DNA of 56,786 nt from Candidatus Alangreenwoodia gallinarii (GCA_904398315.1 CAJFPD010000093.1:1-56786), one strand, 5' to 3'. Shown: positions 44,745-56,033, numbered from the stretch's first letter. The notes: generated by a model not told the origin, from the sequence alone. Numbers and translations: made by a program.

Positions 44745-45854
44745 TTACAGGACAGCCGTTTCCTGTTCCTCTTTCCCCGGAATCTGTGACCGCTTTGCCT
44801 CGAAGTACTTTTCATTATACAATACGGAAGCATTTTCCGGCTTGTAAAGTTGCGATTTTTTATGATAAGAAAACGCTTTTTCCATGTCACCAAGCCTGTC
44901 ATAGCATACGCATAGCTGCAGACACGGCAGAAAGCCGTAACAATCCGGTGAATAAAAGCCTCCGCCCTGCGCTTCGCGCCTGCAGCGCAAAGCTGCCTCA
45001 TACCACCAGGCCGCCGTCTCATACCGCTCTTTTTCCAGGAACCAGCTTCCGATATCGCAGCACACCTCCGCCCTGGGATTTCCGTATAGAAAGCTCAGAA
45101 ACAGAGCCTCCGGCGCATCTTCTCTCCCCATGCGCCTCCGGCAGGAAAACAGATCCCTGCACGCCGTAATTCGGTCTTCGATCCAGCTGTTCTTTGCACG
45201 GAGAAAGTTTTCAAAAATATCTGCGGCTTCTTCGTATCTGCCGTGGCCCATCAGTTCCCTTCCGTAATAAAACTGCTGTCTGAGATCCAGCTCTGTGCCG
45301 CTGCGGATCAGCTTTTCGAAAATTCTCAGATTGCGGTCAGGATCATTTGTCACCACTTTCCGGTGTGTCACCGCAGTATCCCAGTATACCGTCTTTCCGC
45401 TGCGCGGAACGACTTCGTGCACAGCTCCCACCCAGCGCGGATTCCTGTCACGCCTCAGAAGCCGCTCCCGGTAATAGGAAAATACAGGGCGGTCCTTTTC
45501 ATCAAAGGCGGTGTGATATTTCATCATGACGACAGAGACGGACGGATCCAGGCTGTCTCTGTTCGTCCGGAAAGAGGACCGGTCCTCTTCCGTCAGGATA
45601 TCATCGGCATCCAGCCACATGATATATTCCTTCGTCGCCAGAGAAAAGGAAAAATTTCTCGCTGCTGCAAAGTCATCCGTCCACTCGAAATCATAGATTT
45701 TATCCGTATATCCGGAGACGATCTCTTTCGTCCCGTCGGAAGATCCGGTATCCACGACGATAATTTCATCCACCAGATCCCGCACGGAATCCAGACATCT
45801 GGCGATGACAGGCTCCTCATCCTTTACAATCATGCAGAGACTGATACTGATCAC
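44745..45854 (-). CDS. Glycosyltransferase family 2 with C-terminal TPR-like helices
   Basis: 369 aa; ISLCMIVKDEEPVIARCLDSVRDLVDEIIVVDTGSSDGTKEI, YIMWLDADD. Confidence 0.92.
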   Translation of the reverse strand: MISISLCMIVKDEEPVIARCLDSVRDLVDEIIVVDTGSSDGTKEIVSGYTDKIYDFEWTDDFAAARNFSFSLATKEYIMWLDADDILTEEDRSSFRTNRDSLDPSVSVVMMKYHTAFDEKDRPVFSYYRERLLRRDRNPRWVGAVHEVVPRSGKTVYWDTAVTHRKVVTNDPDRNLRIFEKLIRSGTELDLRQQFYYGRELMGHGRYEEAADIFENFLRAKNSWIEDRITACRDLFSCRRRMGREDAPEALFLSFLYGNPRAEVCCDIGSWFLEKERYETAAWWYEAALRCRREAQGGGFYSPDCYGFLPCLQLCVCYDRLGDMEKAFSYHKKSQLYKPENASVLYNEKYFEAKRSQIPGKEEQETAVL

Positions 45855-45884
45855 CTGTTTTCACTCCCTCTTTTCCGAAACTCC

Positions 45885-45917
45885 GACGGCGGGGCGGTCA
45901 TCGCCCGCCCCGCCGTC
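45885..45917 (-). other. 13-bp GC-rich hairpin upstream of the GT2 gene, no U-tract
   Basis: GACGGCGGGGCGG / CCGCCCCGCCGTC, 31 nt from the ATG at 45854. Confidence 0.6.
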
Positions 45918-46002
45918 TTCGCAGCTGTAAGATTCTTTTTATTCCTGCCGCCTTTGCTGTTCTGACGGCATTTTTATTCCGTCTTCCTTATGCAGCCTTC
46001 AC

Positions 46003-47511
<1,509 letters not shown>

Positions 47512-47638
47512 TCATTCTCCTCTCATACTGTGATACTCCGTAGCCGGCTTCTGCAGGCCCGGCGCGTACGGTCGTATCACGCCATAGACAGAATTCCTCC
47601 ATCACAAATGAAACGAGCTTCAGGCTCTCTCATCAGCT

Positions 47639-47660
47639 GACAGTATCCGATCATACTGTC
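47639..47660. promoter_or_regulatory. Perfect inverted repeat upstream of the collagen-like gene
   Basis: GACAGTAT-CCGATC-ATACTGTC next to AT-rich TTAATATAATATTC. Confidence 0.45.
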
Positions 47661-47816
47661 TTAATATAATATTCAGAGAAAAAAAGATGTTGAATCGAAA
47701 AGCCGTTTTTTTTCGGGATGCGAACACGGCGGATAAATGCGTGACGCCGTTCGCAGAACCACCTCAGGATTACCGTCCTCTACACTCTGGCCGGCAATGC
47801 GATATCTTCCATTTAC

Positions 47817-48740
47817 TTACCGCGCCGCATTCGCCTTGATCACATCCATCGCTCCGCGGACGCGTATATTAGATCTCATGGCGTCAAAATGACCGTCATT
47901 CAGCTTTTCGCGAACCGTCTCCTTCGGCAGGCCGTACTGGGCTGCCAAAGTCTCCAGTTCCTTTTCGATCGCTTCTTCGGTCGCTTCGATATTTTCCGCC
48001 TGGGCGACAGCCTCCAGGGCCAGTCTGGAACGGAGACGCTGTTTGGTCTGAGGCTTCAGTTGTTCTTTGATCTTCTGATCATTCAGGCCGGTCATCTGAT
48101 AATACTGATCCGGATCGATCTTGTTCATCCGCATGAGCGCTTTCCACTCTCCAAGCATCGTCTCCGCTTCCCGTGCCATGGCGATCTCCGTGATTCCGAT
48201 CTCCGAATTTCTCACGATCTCGCGGATCAGCGCGCTCTCATAGCGCTCCTCCGCTTCCCGCTCCTTCTGTTCCATCAGTTTTCTCTCGATATCCGCTTTC
48301 GCCTCGTCTGTCATTTCAGGATACTGATATTCCTGTATCTTTTTTACCGTTACCTTAAACAGGGCATCCTGCCCCGCCAGATCCGGAGCGCCGTAATCCT
48401 GAGGGAACGTAACGTTTACATCCACCTGCTGTCCGGTCTCCGCTCCCACCAGCTGCTCTTCGAAGCCCGGAATAAATGCTCCGGAGCCGATCTCCAGCGG
48501 ATAATCCGTGCCGGATCCGCCGTCAAACAGCTGTCCGTTCCGGTATCCGGCAAAATCGATGACGGCCACGTCTCCCAAGCGTACCGCTCTGCCGCTGACA
48601 TCCACAGGCTTTGTCGACGATTTCTGTGCCCGATGTATTGCCGCCTCCAGTTCTTCTCTTCCTACGAAAGGTGACGGCTTTTCCACATTCAGTCCTTTAT
48701 ACGGTCCGAGCTTTATATTCATTCCTTCGATTGTCTGCAT
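47817..48740 (-). CDS. Trigger-factor-like FKBP-type peptidyl-prolyl isomerase lacking the N-terminal ribosome-binding domain
   Basis: 307 aa; GDVAVIDFAGYRNGQLFDGGSGTDYPLEIGSGAFIPGFEEQLVGAETGQQVDVNVTFPQDYGAPDLAGQDALFKVTVKKI plus C-terminal helical chaperone domain. Confidence 0.9.
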   Translation of the reverse strand: MQTIEGMNIKLGPYKGLNVEKPSPFVGREELEAAIHRAQKSSTKPVDVSGRAVRLGDVAVIDFAGYRNGQLFDGGSGTDYPLEIGSGAFIPGFEEQLVGAETGQQVDVNVTFPQDYGAPDLAGQDALFKVTVKKIQEYQYPEMTDEAKADIERKLMEQKEREAEERYESALIREIVRNSEIGITEIAMAREAETMLGEWKALMRMNKIDPDQYYQMTGLNDQKIKEQLKPQTKQRLRSRLALEAVAQAENIEATEEAIEKELETLAAQYGLPKETVREKLNDGHFDAMRSNIRVRGAMDVIKANAAR

Positions 48741-48769
48741 GTTCTTATCCTCCTCGTTTTTTCTGCATC

Positions 48770-48811
48770 CGGCGGAGGACCGGCCCGGGAGTCCGGGCCG
48801 GTCCTCCGCCG
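48770..48811 (-). other. 19-bp perfect GC-rich hairpin upstream of the trigger-factor-like gene, no U-tract
   Basis: CGGCGGAGGACCGGCCCGG-gagt-CCGGGCCGGTCCTCCGCCG, 30 nt from the ATG. Confidence 0.7.
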
Positions 48812-49114
48812 TCGTCCTATCTCTATTTATATTAACGTAAAATCCTCTGCGGGACTATCTTTATTTGTATTCCCGCTTCGAATCCGGATAAAACAGAAAA
48901 GACCGGAAAGAGGTAACATCCTGCATCCTATCTTTTCAGGCCGCCCTTTTCCTTTTCTGAGTCATTCTACTGTGCTATAATACAAAATATGTTTAATACT
49001 GAAAAATCCGGTTCGCCCCGTCTCTTCACACCGGGTACAACCGACAGAGATAAGCGATATCAGTGACATGATAAATAAATGATATAGTGACGACATACAG
49101 GAGACAGAAATATC

Positions 49115-50240
49115 ATGGATGGAATGGCAATCATACAAATCACACCTGTACTTCAGGTTCTCTTCTGGAATCTGCTGACCACGGACCGGTGCTGCCGGAG
49201 AAGATACTCTGCCGCAAAGACAATTCTGCTTCTTGCGCTCTTTTCGACCGCGCTGTTTTCATCCGCTATCCTGCTTTCCCGGACTTTCCGCCTCTCCATC
49301 GGGAGCGGACAGTTCACCCTGTCGGGATTCATCTATCTGCTGCCCCTGATGCTGCTTTACAGAGTGAAATTCTCTCACCTCTTCACCATCATGTGCACCT
49401 GCTGGACATATACCCTGGGGATTCTGGCACTTTCCGTTCAGATAGCAGGTATAACAGCTTCCGGAAATATTTTTCTGCTTCTTGCTGTGGAAAGTCTGCT
49501 CTTCCTCCTGACGATATTCCCGTTTTACCGGCATATCGTTCCGAAATATCGCTTTACCATCGAAAATCTGGCGGCTTACGGCCGTCTCTGGTATAAATAT
49601 ATTCTTCTGAATAACACCTTTCATTTTCTCGGCCTGACAGCTCTGAGCGTTCTGTTTCTGCGGGAAGAAAAATCCTTTGAGAGGATTCTGCTGCTTCTGT
49701 GCCTTCTTGCGTCGATCTATCTCTCCTACTTCATCCTCTATCGGGTTCTGCTTGACTCGATACGCGGAAAAAAATCTGGAGCACATGACTCTGCAGGATG
49801 AACTCACCGGACTCGGAAACCGCAGCCGCCTCTGGAATGATCTCCACGGGTTTCTCCGGTCGGACAAAGTCTTTTCTCTCCTGTTTATGGATCTGGACTG
49901 TTTCAAACAGATCAATGACCGCTACAGCCACAGAGCGGGAGACGAATATCTGAAACAGTTCGCCCGGATCAGTTCCGATCTTCTGAAAGAATACGGTACC
50001 GTCTACCGTTTCGGCGGAGATGAATTCATCGCTCTCTGCCCGGATACCGTACCCCCGGATATCATCGCCGGTCTGGAGAAATGCAAAGACTGGGATCCGC
50101 ACACTCCCTGCCCTTTTAACGGTGTCAGTATCGGAAGTCTGACCTGCAGGCCTCCGCACGGGGAGGCGGAGTCTGTTCTGCAGCAGGCAGACATCATCAT
50201 GTACCGGAACAAGCTGAATAAAAAAACAGGTGAGATCTGA
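49115..50240 (+). pseudogene. Membrane GGDEF diguanylate cyclase split by a frameshift at an A7 tract
   Basis: Frame 1 (49115..49801) encodes the TM domain; another frame (to 50240) encodes LEHMTLQDELTGLGNRSRL...YRFGGDEF. Removing one A at 49768-49774 joins them co-linearly with the downstream paralog. Confidence 0.8.
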
Positions 50241-50259
50241 AAGGAGATTACACGACGAA

Positions 50260-51372
50260 ATGGATTTTCTGCAATATATTCCCATACTCGAGCTGCTTTT
50301 TTTCAATCTTTTTTCCATATACCGATGCTGTCATAAAAAGTATTCCGTAGTGAAAACAATTTTTGTTCTCGCTCTGTTTTCCGCTGCCATGTTCCTGTTT
50401 TTTCTGATCTTCGCAGAGCAGTTTTCCTTCCGCGGAGACGGCAGCATGAGTCTCGGGGGTTTTCTCTTTCTGATTGCGTTCCGTCTCCTTTACAGGGAAA
50501 ATTTCCCGCTTCTCTTTGTCATTACCTGCACCTGCTGGGTATATACTCTGGGCATTCTGGCTCTCTCCTTTCAGATTGCCGCAGTATTCGCCTCCGGAAG
50601 TCTGATCGCCGCACTGCTGACAGAGACACTTTTCTTTCTCCTCACCATCGTGCCGCTCTGCCGCCATATTCTTCCGAAATATATTTTCATCATCGAAAAT
50701 ATGGAAACCTTCGAAAAATACTGGTATAAATATATCGCGCTGAACAGTATCCTGAACTTTTTCACCCTGTTTTTTCTCAACCGCATCTTTCTCGGCGACG
50801 GATCGCTCTTCCGGATTCTGTGCATCGTCCTGCTCCTCGTTTCTTTCTACGCGTCTTATATCATTCTCTACCAGGTCGTCCTCGGATCCATCCAGATATT
50901 CCGGCTGGATCATCTGACGCTGCACGATGATCTGACGGATCTCGGGAACCGCACCGGTCTTATGAACAACCTGACGGCTCTCTGCGGAACGGAACGTTCT
51001 TTTTCGCTCCTGTTCATGGATCTGGACCGGTTCAAGCTGGTCAATGACCATTACGGTCACACAGAAGGAGACAGATATCTGCGCAGGTTTGCCGATATCA
51101 GCAGCGATATCCTCGACGGCCGGGGCAAAGTATACCGGCTTAGCGGAGACGAATTCGTCGCTCTGTATCACGACGGAGAGGTGCCGGCGCAGACCGTCGC
51201 CGCGCTGGAAGAGTGCCGGCAGTGGGATCTGAACGAAAAAATTCCTTTCCAGGGCGTGAGCATCGGCATGATCTTCTGCAGTCCGCCTCACATGGATCCG
51301 GAACAGATTCTCAGACAGGCCGACGCCGCCATGTATCTCAACAAGTTAAAAAGAAAAGCCGCCCGCGGATAA
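50260..51372 (+). CDS. Membrane GGDEF (SGDEF) domain diguanylate cyclase
   Basis: MDFLQYIPILELLFFNLF... multi-TM plus LTLHDDLTDLGNRTGL...FMDLDRFKLVND...YRLSGDEF; RBS AAAGGAG before ATG 50260. Confidence 0.9.
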   Translation: MDFLQYIPILELLFFNLFSIYRCCHKKYSVVKTIFVLALFSAAMFLFFLIFAEQFSFRGDGSMSLGGFLFLIAFRLLYRENFPLLFVITCTCWVYTLGILALSFQIAAVFASGSLIAALLTETLFFLLTIVPLCRHILPKYIFIIENMETFEKYWYKYIALNSILNFFTLFFLNRIFLGDGSLFRILCIVLLLVSFYASYIILYQVVLGSIQIFRLDHLTLHDDLTDLGNRTGLMNNLTALCGTERSFSLLFMDLDRFKLVNDHYGHTEGDRYLRRFADISSDILDGRGKVYRLSGDEFVALYHDGEVPAQTVAALEECRQWDLNEKIPFQGVSIGMIFCSPPHMDPEQILRQADAAMYLNKLKRKAARG

Positions 51373-51580
51373 GCGGACGGCGGGGAACAGTAAAGGCCTG
51401 CTGTCAGTTCCGGTTCCGATACGATCCGCCTGCCGGAAGAGATATCTTATCATCCCCGGCGTGTCGTATCCCACGCTCAGCTTCGGGAAAGGCACGCGGA
51501 TGAAGAGCGCTTTTCTGTTAAAGTTTACAGATTTCCATGATATAATATCTCTGTATCTATCTGTGAAGGAGCAATGAAAT

Positions 51581-51973
51581 ATGGAAAAAGAAACAATGAA
51601 AAAAGAAGACCTTGCTATCTCGCTGAAGCATCAGGGATATAACTGCTGTCAGGCGATTCTCTGTGCGTTTCAGGAGGAGACCGGACTTTCCGAAGAGGCC
51701 CTCAAAAAAATCGGCGCCGCATTCGGAGTCGGAATGGGCAATATGGAAGCAAGCTGCGGAGCATTATGCGCAGCTGAAATTCTTCTCGGTCTGAAAGAAT
51801 ATCAGGATAAACCGGTCTTGCGCCGGGCGAAAGAATTATACGGTGCCTTCGAGGAAAAATGCGGAGCGGTATTATGCAAAGATCTGAAAGGAAGAGATAC
51901 CGGCGTCGTCCTGTGCGACTGTGATGTCTGTATCAGAAATGCCACAGAACTGGCAGAAGAGCTTTTCAGCTGA
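51581..51973 (+). CDS. C-GCAxxG-C-C family (redox-type) protein
   Basis: 130 aa; NCCQAILCAF, GNMEASCGALCAAEILLGL, CDCDVCIRNAT. Confidence 0.88.
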   Translation: MEKETMKKEDLAISLKHQGYNCCQAILCAFQEETGLSEEALKKIGAAFGVGMGNMEASCGALCAAEILLGLKEYQDKPVLRRAKELYGAFEEKCGAVLCKDLKGRDTGVVLCDCDVCIRNATELAEELFS

Positions 51974-52036
51974 TCTTCATACCGATCTCTTACTTTACCG
52001 CTTACCGGATCTTTTTATCCGGACGCTAAAAAAGGG

Positions 52037-52152
52037 GGGGGCTGTCGCATTAACGGTAATCGACGACGGATCTGCTCCCTTCTAAGTGACAGGTTGTTAT
52101 TATTTCTCCTGTCTGCCTGGAAGGAAGCATATCCGTTAATGCGGCAGCCCCC
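52037..52152. mobile_element. MITE-like foldback element
   Basis: Terminal inverted repeats GGGGGCTGTCGCATTAACGG / CCGTTAATGCGGCAGCCCCC, about 116 bp, non-coding, with a secondary internal foldback. Confidence 0.6.
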
Positions 52153-52271
52153 TAATAATTTAAGCATTGATATTTTATCTTGATATCCGTATCAGATCTT
52201 TTTATGTCTTTCCGTGTTTTTCCGTATCTTTTTATGTTTTTCCGCAGCTTTTCGCAAATCAGGCCTTCCGT

Positions 52272-53123
52272 TCATTCGGTAAAGAGCGGAATCCGGGAAA
52301 ACATCCGGTAAAGCCCGTGTTCCTCAAACGGCAGGTACTCCGCGATGGTAAAGCCGACTACGTCGGCGCATCCCGTGATGCACTGCAGCACCTCATTCAG
52401 CTTATCTAAGGTCATCTTTCCGCCGCCCGAACCGTCTCCCACCAGATCCGCATTCGCAAAATAGGTGGAATGGAAAAAACGCTCATCCAGCACATCGACA
52501 TCGAGATGCACCATGATGTGATCAAACCGCTCCGCGAACGCTCCGATCTCATCGTCTGAAAGGAAACTCTCCGTTTGCACCTTATAATTCACACCGGTAT
52601 CTTTCAGAAATTTTTCCTGGTAGTCGTGCAGACCCTGCAATCCCACGTACAGAACATGATCCGGCCGGAATGGTTCATTCCGCATCATGCCCGTCAGCGG
52701 TTCTGCCCCGTATCCCAGCAGAGAACCGAGTACCATCGCATGCGCGTTGGGATAGCCGTCCTTTGGCGAGGAAACGTCGGGATGCGCATCAATCCAGATG
52801 ATGCCGGCATTTGCGTACAGCCCGTGCAGATAGTCAAACGGCGCCAGCGAAACGATGCAGCTGCCTCCGATGGTGATAATCCTGTCCGGCTTTTGCTCAT
52901 CGATCTTTTTCCGTGCGTCCCGGATTCCCGCAAGCACCTGCTCCTCCGCAAGAATGCCGTCCGTCACGCTTTTCTCCTTTCCGTCAGGCGGTTCGACCTC
53001 CACTTTTATCAGCGGCTGTTTCCCGTTTTCCGGCAGAATATGCGCCATCAGACCCGCGCCGAAATAATACGTCTCCAGGCCTCCGCTGTCATAGTCCGGA
53101 TAAAGCAGTCTGATCGTCTTCAT
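52272..53123 (-). CDS. Arginase/agmatinase family protein
   Basis: IITIGGSCIVSLAPFDYLHGLYANAGIIWIDAHPDVSSP, MVHLDVDVLDERFF; RBS GGGAGG before ATG 53123. Confidence 0.85.
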   Translation of the reverse strand: MKTIRLLYPDYDSGGLETYYFGAGLMAHILPENGKQPLIKVEVEPPDGKEKSVTDGILAEEQVLAGIRDARKKIDEQKPDRIITIGGSCIVSLAPFDYLHGLYANAGIIWIDAHPDVSSPKDGYPNAHAMVLGSLLGYGAEPLTGMMRNEPFRPDHVLYVGLQGLHDYQEKFLKDTGVNYKVQTESFLSDDEIGAFAERFDHIMVHLDVDVLDERFFHSTYFANADLVGDGSGGGKMTLDKLNEVLQCITGCADVVGFTIAEYLPFEEHGLYRMFSRIPLFTE

Positions 53124-53488
53124 CGTCATTCCTCCCGTCCGATCTTTCCAATCCGTCCGATCTTTTCCATTTTTTCCGATCTGTCCGGTTCCGTCGTTTT
53201 CCTCCGCGATCCGCCGTCCGCTTACCCTCCGCCGCGGAAGAACCTCTTCTCCCTGCACTGTAGCATCTTTTTCTCCCGAAAGTCAATCCGCCGGAGAAAA
53301 GATTATCCGGATTATCCGCGGAACGTCCGTACCACAGTATAATAAAAAAACAGGACCTCCGCAGAAGTCCCGATTCGTTATGCAGTTACTTACCTGCAGG
53401 TTAACAGGTGAATGTATATTACATTTTTTCTGCCGCGCTGTTAAAGCTTCCGCATTCGGCGGCGCAGAGAAAAGTCCCTGGCTGCGGA

Positions 53489-54232
53489 TTATACATTTGT
53501 AAACCTGTTTAAAAATTCTCTGGTACGCTGTTGGCGCGGATTGGAGAACAGCTGCCCCGGTTCGCCCTCTTCGCAGATGACGCCTTCCGACATGAACACC
53601 ACGTGATTGGATACATCTCTGGCAAAGGCCATCTCATGCGTGACGACCAGCATGGTCATACCTTCTGCTGCCAGATTCTTCATGACGTCCAGCACTTCGC
53701 CGACCATCTCCGGATCCAGCGCGGAAGTCGGCTCGTCAAACAGCAGCACCTCCGGCTCCATGGCGAGAGCGCGGGCGATGGCTACTCTCTGCTTCTGACC
53801 GCCGGAAAGCTGGCGGGGTTTCGCATGGATATACGGCGCCATTCCCACCCGGTTCAGGTACTTCATGGCATTTTCCTCCGCCGCGGCTTTATCCTTCTTC
53901 AGTACCTTTACCTGGCCGACTCTGCAGTTTTCCAGCACCGTCATATTGTTGAACAGATTAAAGGACTGAAACACCATGCCCACTTTTGCCCGGTAACCGG
54001 ACGCGCTGATTCCCCTGCCGGTGATATTTTCACCGTGAAAGAGGATCTCACCGCCGGTAGGCGTCTCCAGCAGATTGATGCACCGCAGCAGGGTAGATTT
54101 TCCTGAGCCGGACGGACCGATAATGCTCGTCACATCGCCCGGATGCACGGCAAAATCGATATCCTTCAGTACTTCGTTGTGTCCGAAGGCCTTGGACAGA
54201 TGCCGCACCTCCAGAATCGCTTCACTGCTCAT
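53489..54232 (-). CDS. Polar amino acid ABC transporter ATP-binding protein (probable lysine importer)
   Basis: 247 aa; [52 protein letters not shown]; operon under a lysine riboswitch. Confidence 0.94.
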   Translation of the reverse strand: MSSEAILEVRHLSKAFGHNEVLKDIDFAVHPGDVTSIIGPSGSGKSTLLRCINLLETPTGGEILFHGENITGRGISASGYRAKVGMVFQSFNLFNNMTVLENCRVGQVKVLKKDKAAAEENAMKYLNRVGMAPYIHAKPRQLSGGQKQRVAIARALAMEPEVLLFDEPTSALDPEMVGEVLDVMKNLAAEGMTMLVVTHEMAFARDVSNHVVFMSEGVICEEGEPGQLFSNPRQQRTREFLNRFTNV

Positions 54233-55134
54233 TCTTTCTCCCTCCTGTTTTCGCTGTCTTCAGGGCCGTTTCCGCTGTTTTCAGATTCCTGACCAATGCC
54301 GTCCTTAAATTCCACGCTCTTTTCGTCGAAAGGCGTTCCCCGGTCAGGATAGCTGTAAGTACCGGCTGCCATGACCAGCTGGTCCGCCTGAGCCAGCTCA
54401 TAGCTGTCAGAACCGTCCAGCCGCTTTTCCAGCTTTCTCAGCAGGAAGGATGAGATCAGCGTCATGCACAGATAGCCGATCATTTCGATGGCCGCGGAAG
54501 GAAAGTACTGATATGTCGCTCCCACCGCCGCTCTGTGAGCCGCGAAAAATTCCGTAAAGCCGATGATGAACATGACGGAAGTATCTTTGATATTGATGAT
54601 AAAATTGTTTCCGATCTGAGGCATGATATTGCGCACAGCCTGAGGCAGAATCACATAAACCATAGTCTGGAAGTGATTCATGCCGATCGCCTTCGCACCT
54701 TCTGTTTGCCCTGTATCCACCGACATGATGCCGCCCCGGACGGATTCCGCCATATACGCACCGGTGTTGATGGATACCACAAGAATCGCGGCCATCCAGA
54801 TATTGTCGAACTTCAGCGCATTGTTGGACAGATACGGAAGCCCGTAATAGACGAATACCGACTGCAGCACCATAGGTGTGCCCCGGAATACCTCCACGTA
54901 AATCCGGACGATGACGCGGATCAGCGTCAGAAAAAACCGTTTCACCAGCGAATCGCTTTTAGTATACGGAATCGTCTGCAGGATTCCGCAGATGAAGCCG
55001 ATCAGACATCCGATCAGCGTAGCCACCAGGGCCAGGATCAGCGTATTTTTGATACCGTTGAGATAGCTTCCTCCGTATCTGCCCCAGAGGTCCGCCATAT
55101 CCGCGCCGAGCTGAATCAATCGATCCATAATCAA
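54229..55134 (-). CDS. Polar amino acid ABC transporter permease
   Basis: 301 aa; [68 protein letters not shown]. Confidence 0.94.
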   Translation of the reverse strand: MIMDRLIQLGADMADLWGRYGGSYLNGIKNTLILALVATLIGCLIGFICGILQTIPYTKSDSLVKRFFLTLIRVIVRIYVEVFRGTPMVLQSVFVYYGLPYLSNNALKFDNIWMAAILVVSINTGAYMAESVRGGIMSVDTGQTEGAKAIGMNHFQTMVYVILPQAVRNIMPQIGNNFIINIKDTSVMFIIGFTEFFAAHRAAVGATYQYFPSAAIEMIGYLCMTLISSFLLRKLEKRLDGSDSYELAQADQLVMAAGTYSYPDRGTPFDEKSVEFKDGIGQESENSGNGPEDSENRREKE

Positions 55135-55157
55135 GCATTCCTTTCTTCAGCGGCCGT

Positions 55158-56033
55158 CTATTCCTGGCTCAGAGGCTGTATCGCGATGGCGTCTTCCATC
55201 ATCGCATTGAAATCATCTTCCGTCATGCCGCTGAGCACGCTGTCGATGTCATCCTTCAGAACGGTATTCCCCTTCATGACAGAGATTCCGATATTGATAT
55301 CGCCTTCGTCCACTGTAAATCCGTCACTGCTGTCGGAGAAATCCAGAATCTTCAGATCCGGATAAGCGGCTACCGCGCCCATGGCGGTAGGCATGTCCGT
55401 GCAGACGAAATCAACCGTACCGCTCTCCAGTGCCATCAGCATGGCTGGAGCTGTCTCCGCGGCAGTCTGAATTTTCGCTCCTTTGATCTGAGGAAGCATA
55501 GAATCATACCATACCGTTGCGATCTGAGCCGTACAGGTAGCACCGGACAGATCGGAAAGTCCTGTCGCTTCCGCGTAAGGGCCGTCCGCCTTCGTGACGC
55601 AGACGATGGAAGCGTAGTAATACGGGCCGGCAAAATCAACCTGCTGCATGCGATCCTCAGTCATGGACTGTCCGGCGATAACCGCATCATAGATTCCGCT
55701 CTGCACGCCCGGAACCAGAGAATCCCAGTCGGTACGTACGATTTCCAGATCCCAGCCGTTGGCCTCACAGATCTTCTTCGCCATCATGACATCATAACCG
55801 TTTGCATATTCATTGGAATCCTTGATCGGTACCGCACCGTTGGAATCGTCCGCCTGTGTCCAGTTATACGGAGCATAGCTGCACTCCATGGCCACCGTGA
55901 GAACGCCGTCTTCCACGCCGGACTTCACTTCACCCTCGGCGGATGCGGATCCGCCTGTATCGCCTGAACCGCCGCAGCCGGCCAGAGAGACTGTCATAAT
56001 CAATGTCAGCAACAAGGCAAGTACTTTTTTCAT
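55158..56033 (-). CDS. ABC transporter substrate-binding lipoprotein (probable lysine)
   Basis: MKKVLALLLTLIMTVSLAGCGG lipobox; YAPYNW...GYDVMMAKKICEANGWDLEIV. The tracked N-terminal extension (to 56264) is riboswitch sequence. Confidence 0.93.
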   Translation of the reverse strand: MKKVLALLLTLIMTVSLAGCGGSGDTGGSASAEGEVKSGVEDGVLTVAMECSYAPYNWTQADDSNGAVPIKDSNEYANGYDVMMAKKICEANGWDLEIVRTDWDSLVPGVQSGIYDAVIAGQSMTEDRMQQVDFAGPYYYASIVCVTKADGPYAEATGLSDLSGATCTAQIATVWYDSMLPQIKGAKIQTAAETAPAMLMALESGTVDFVCTDMPTAMGAVAAYPDLKILDFSDSSDGFTVDEGDINIGISVMKGNTVLKDDIDSVLSGMTEDDFNAMMEDAIAIQPLSQE

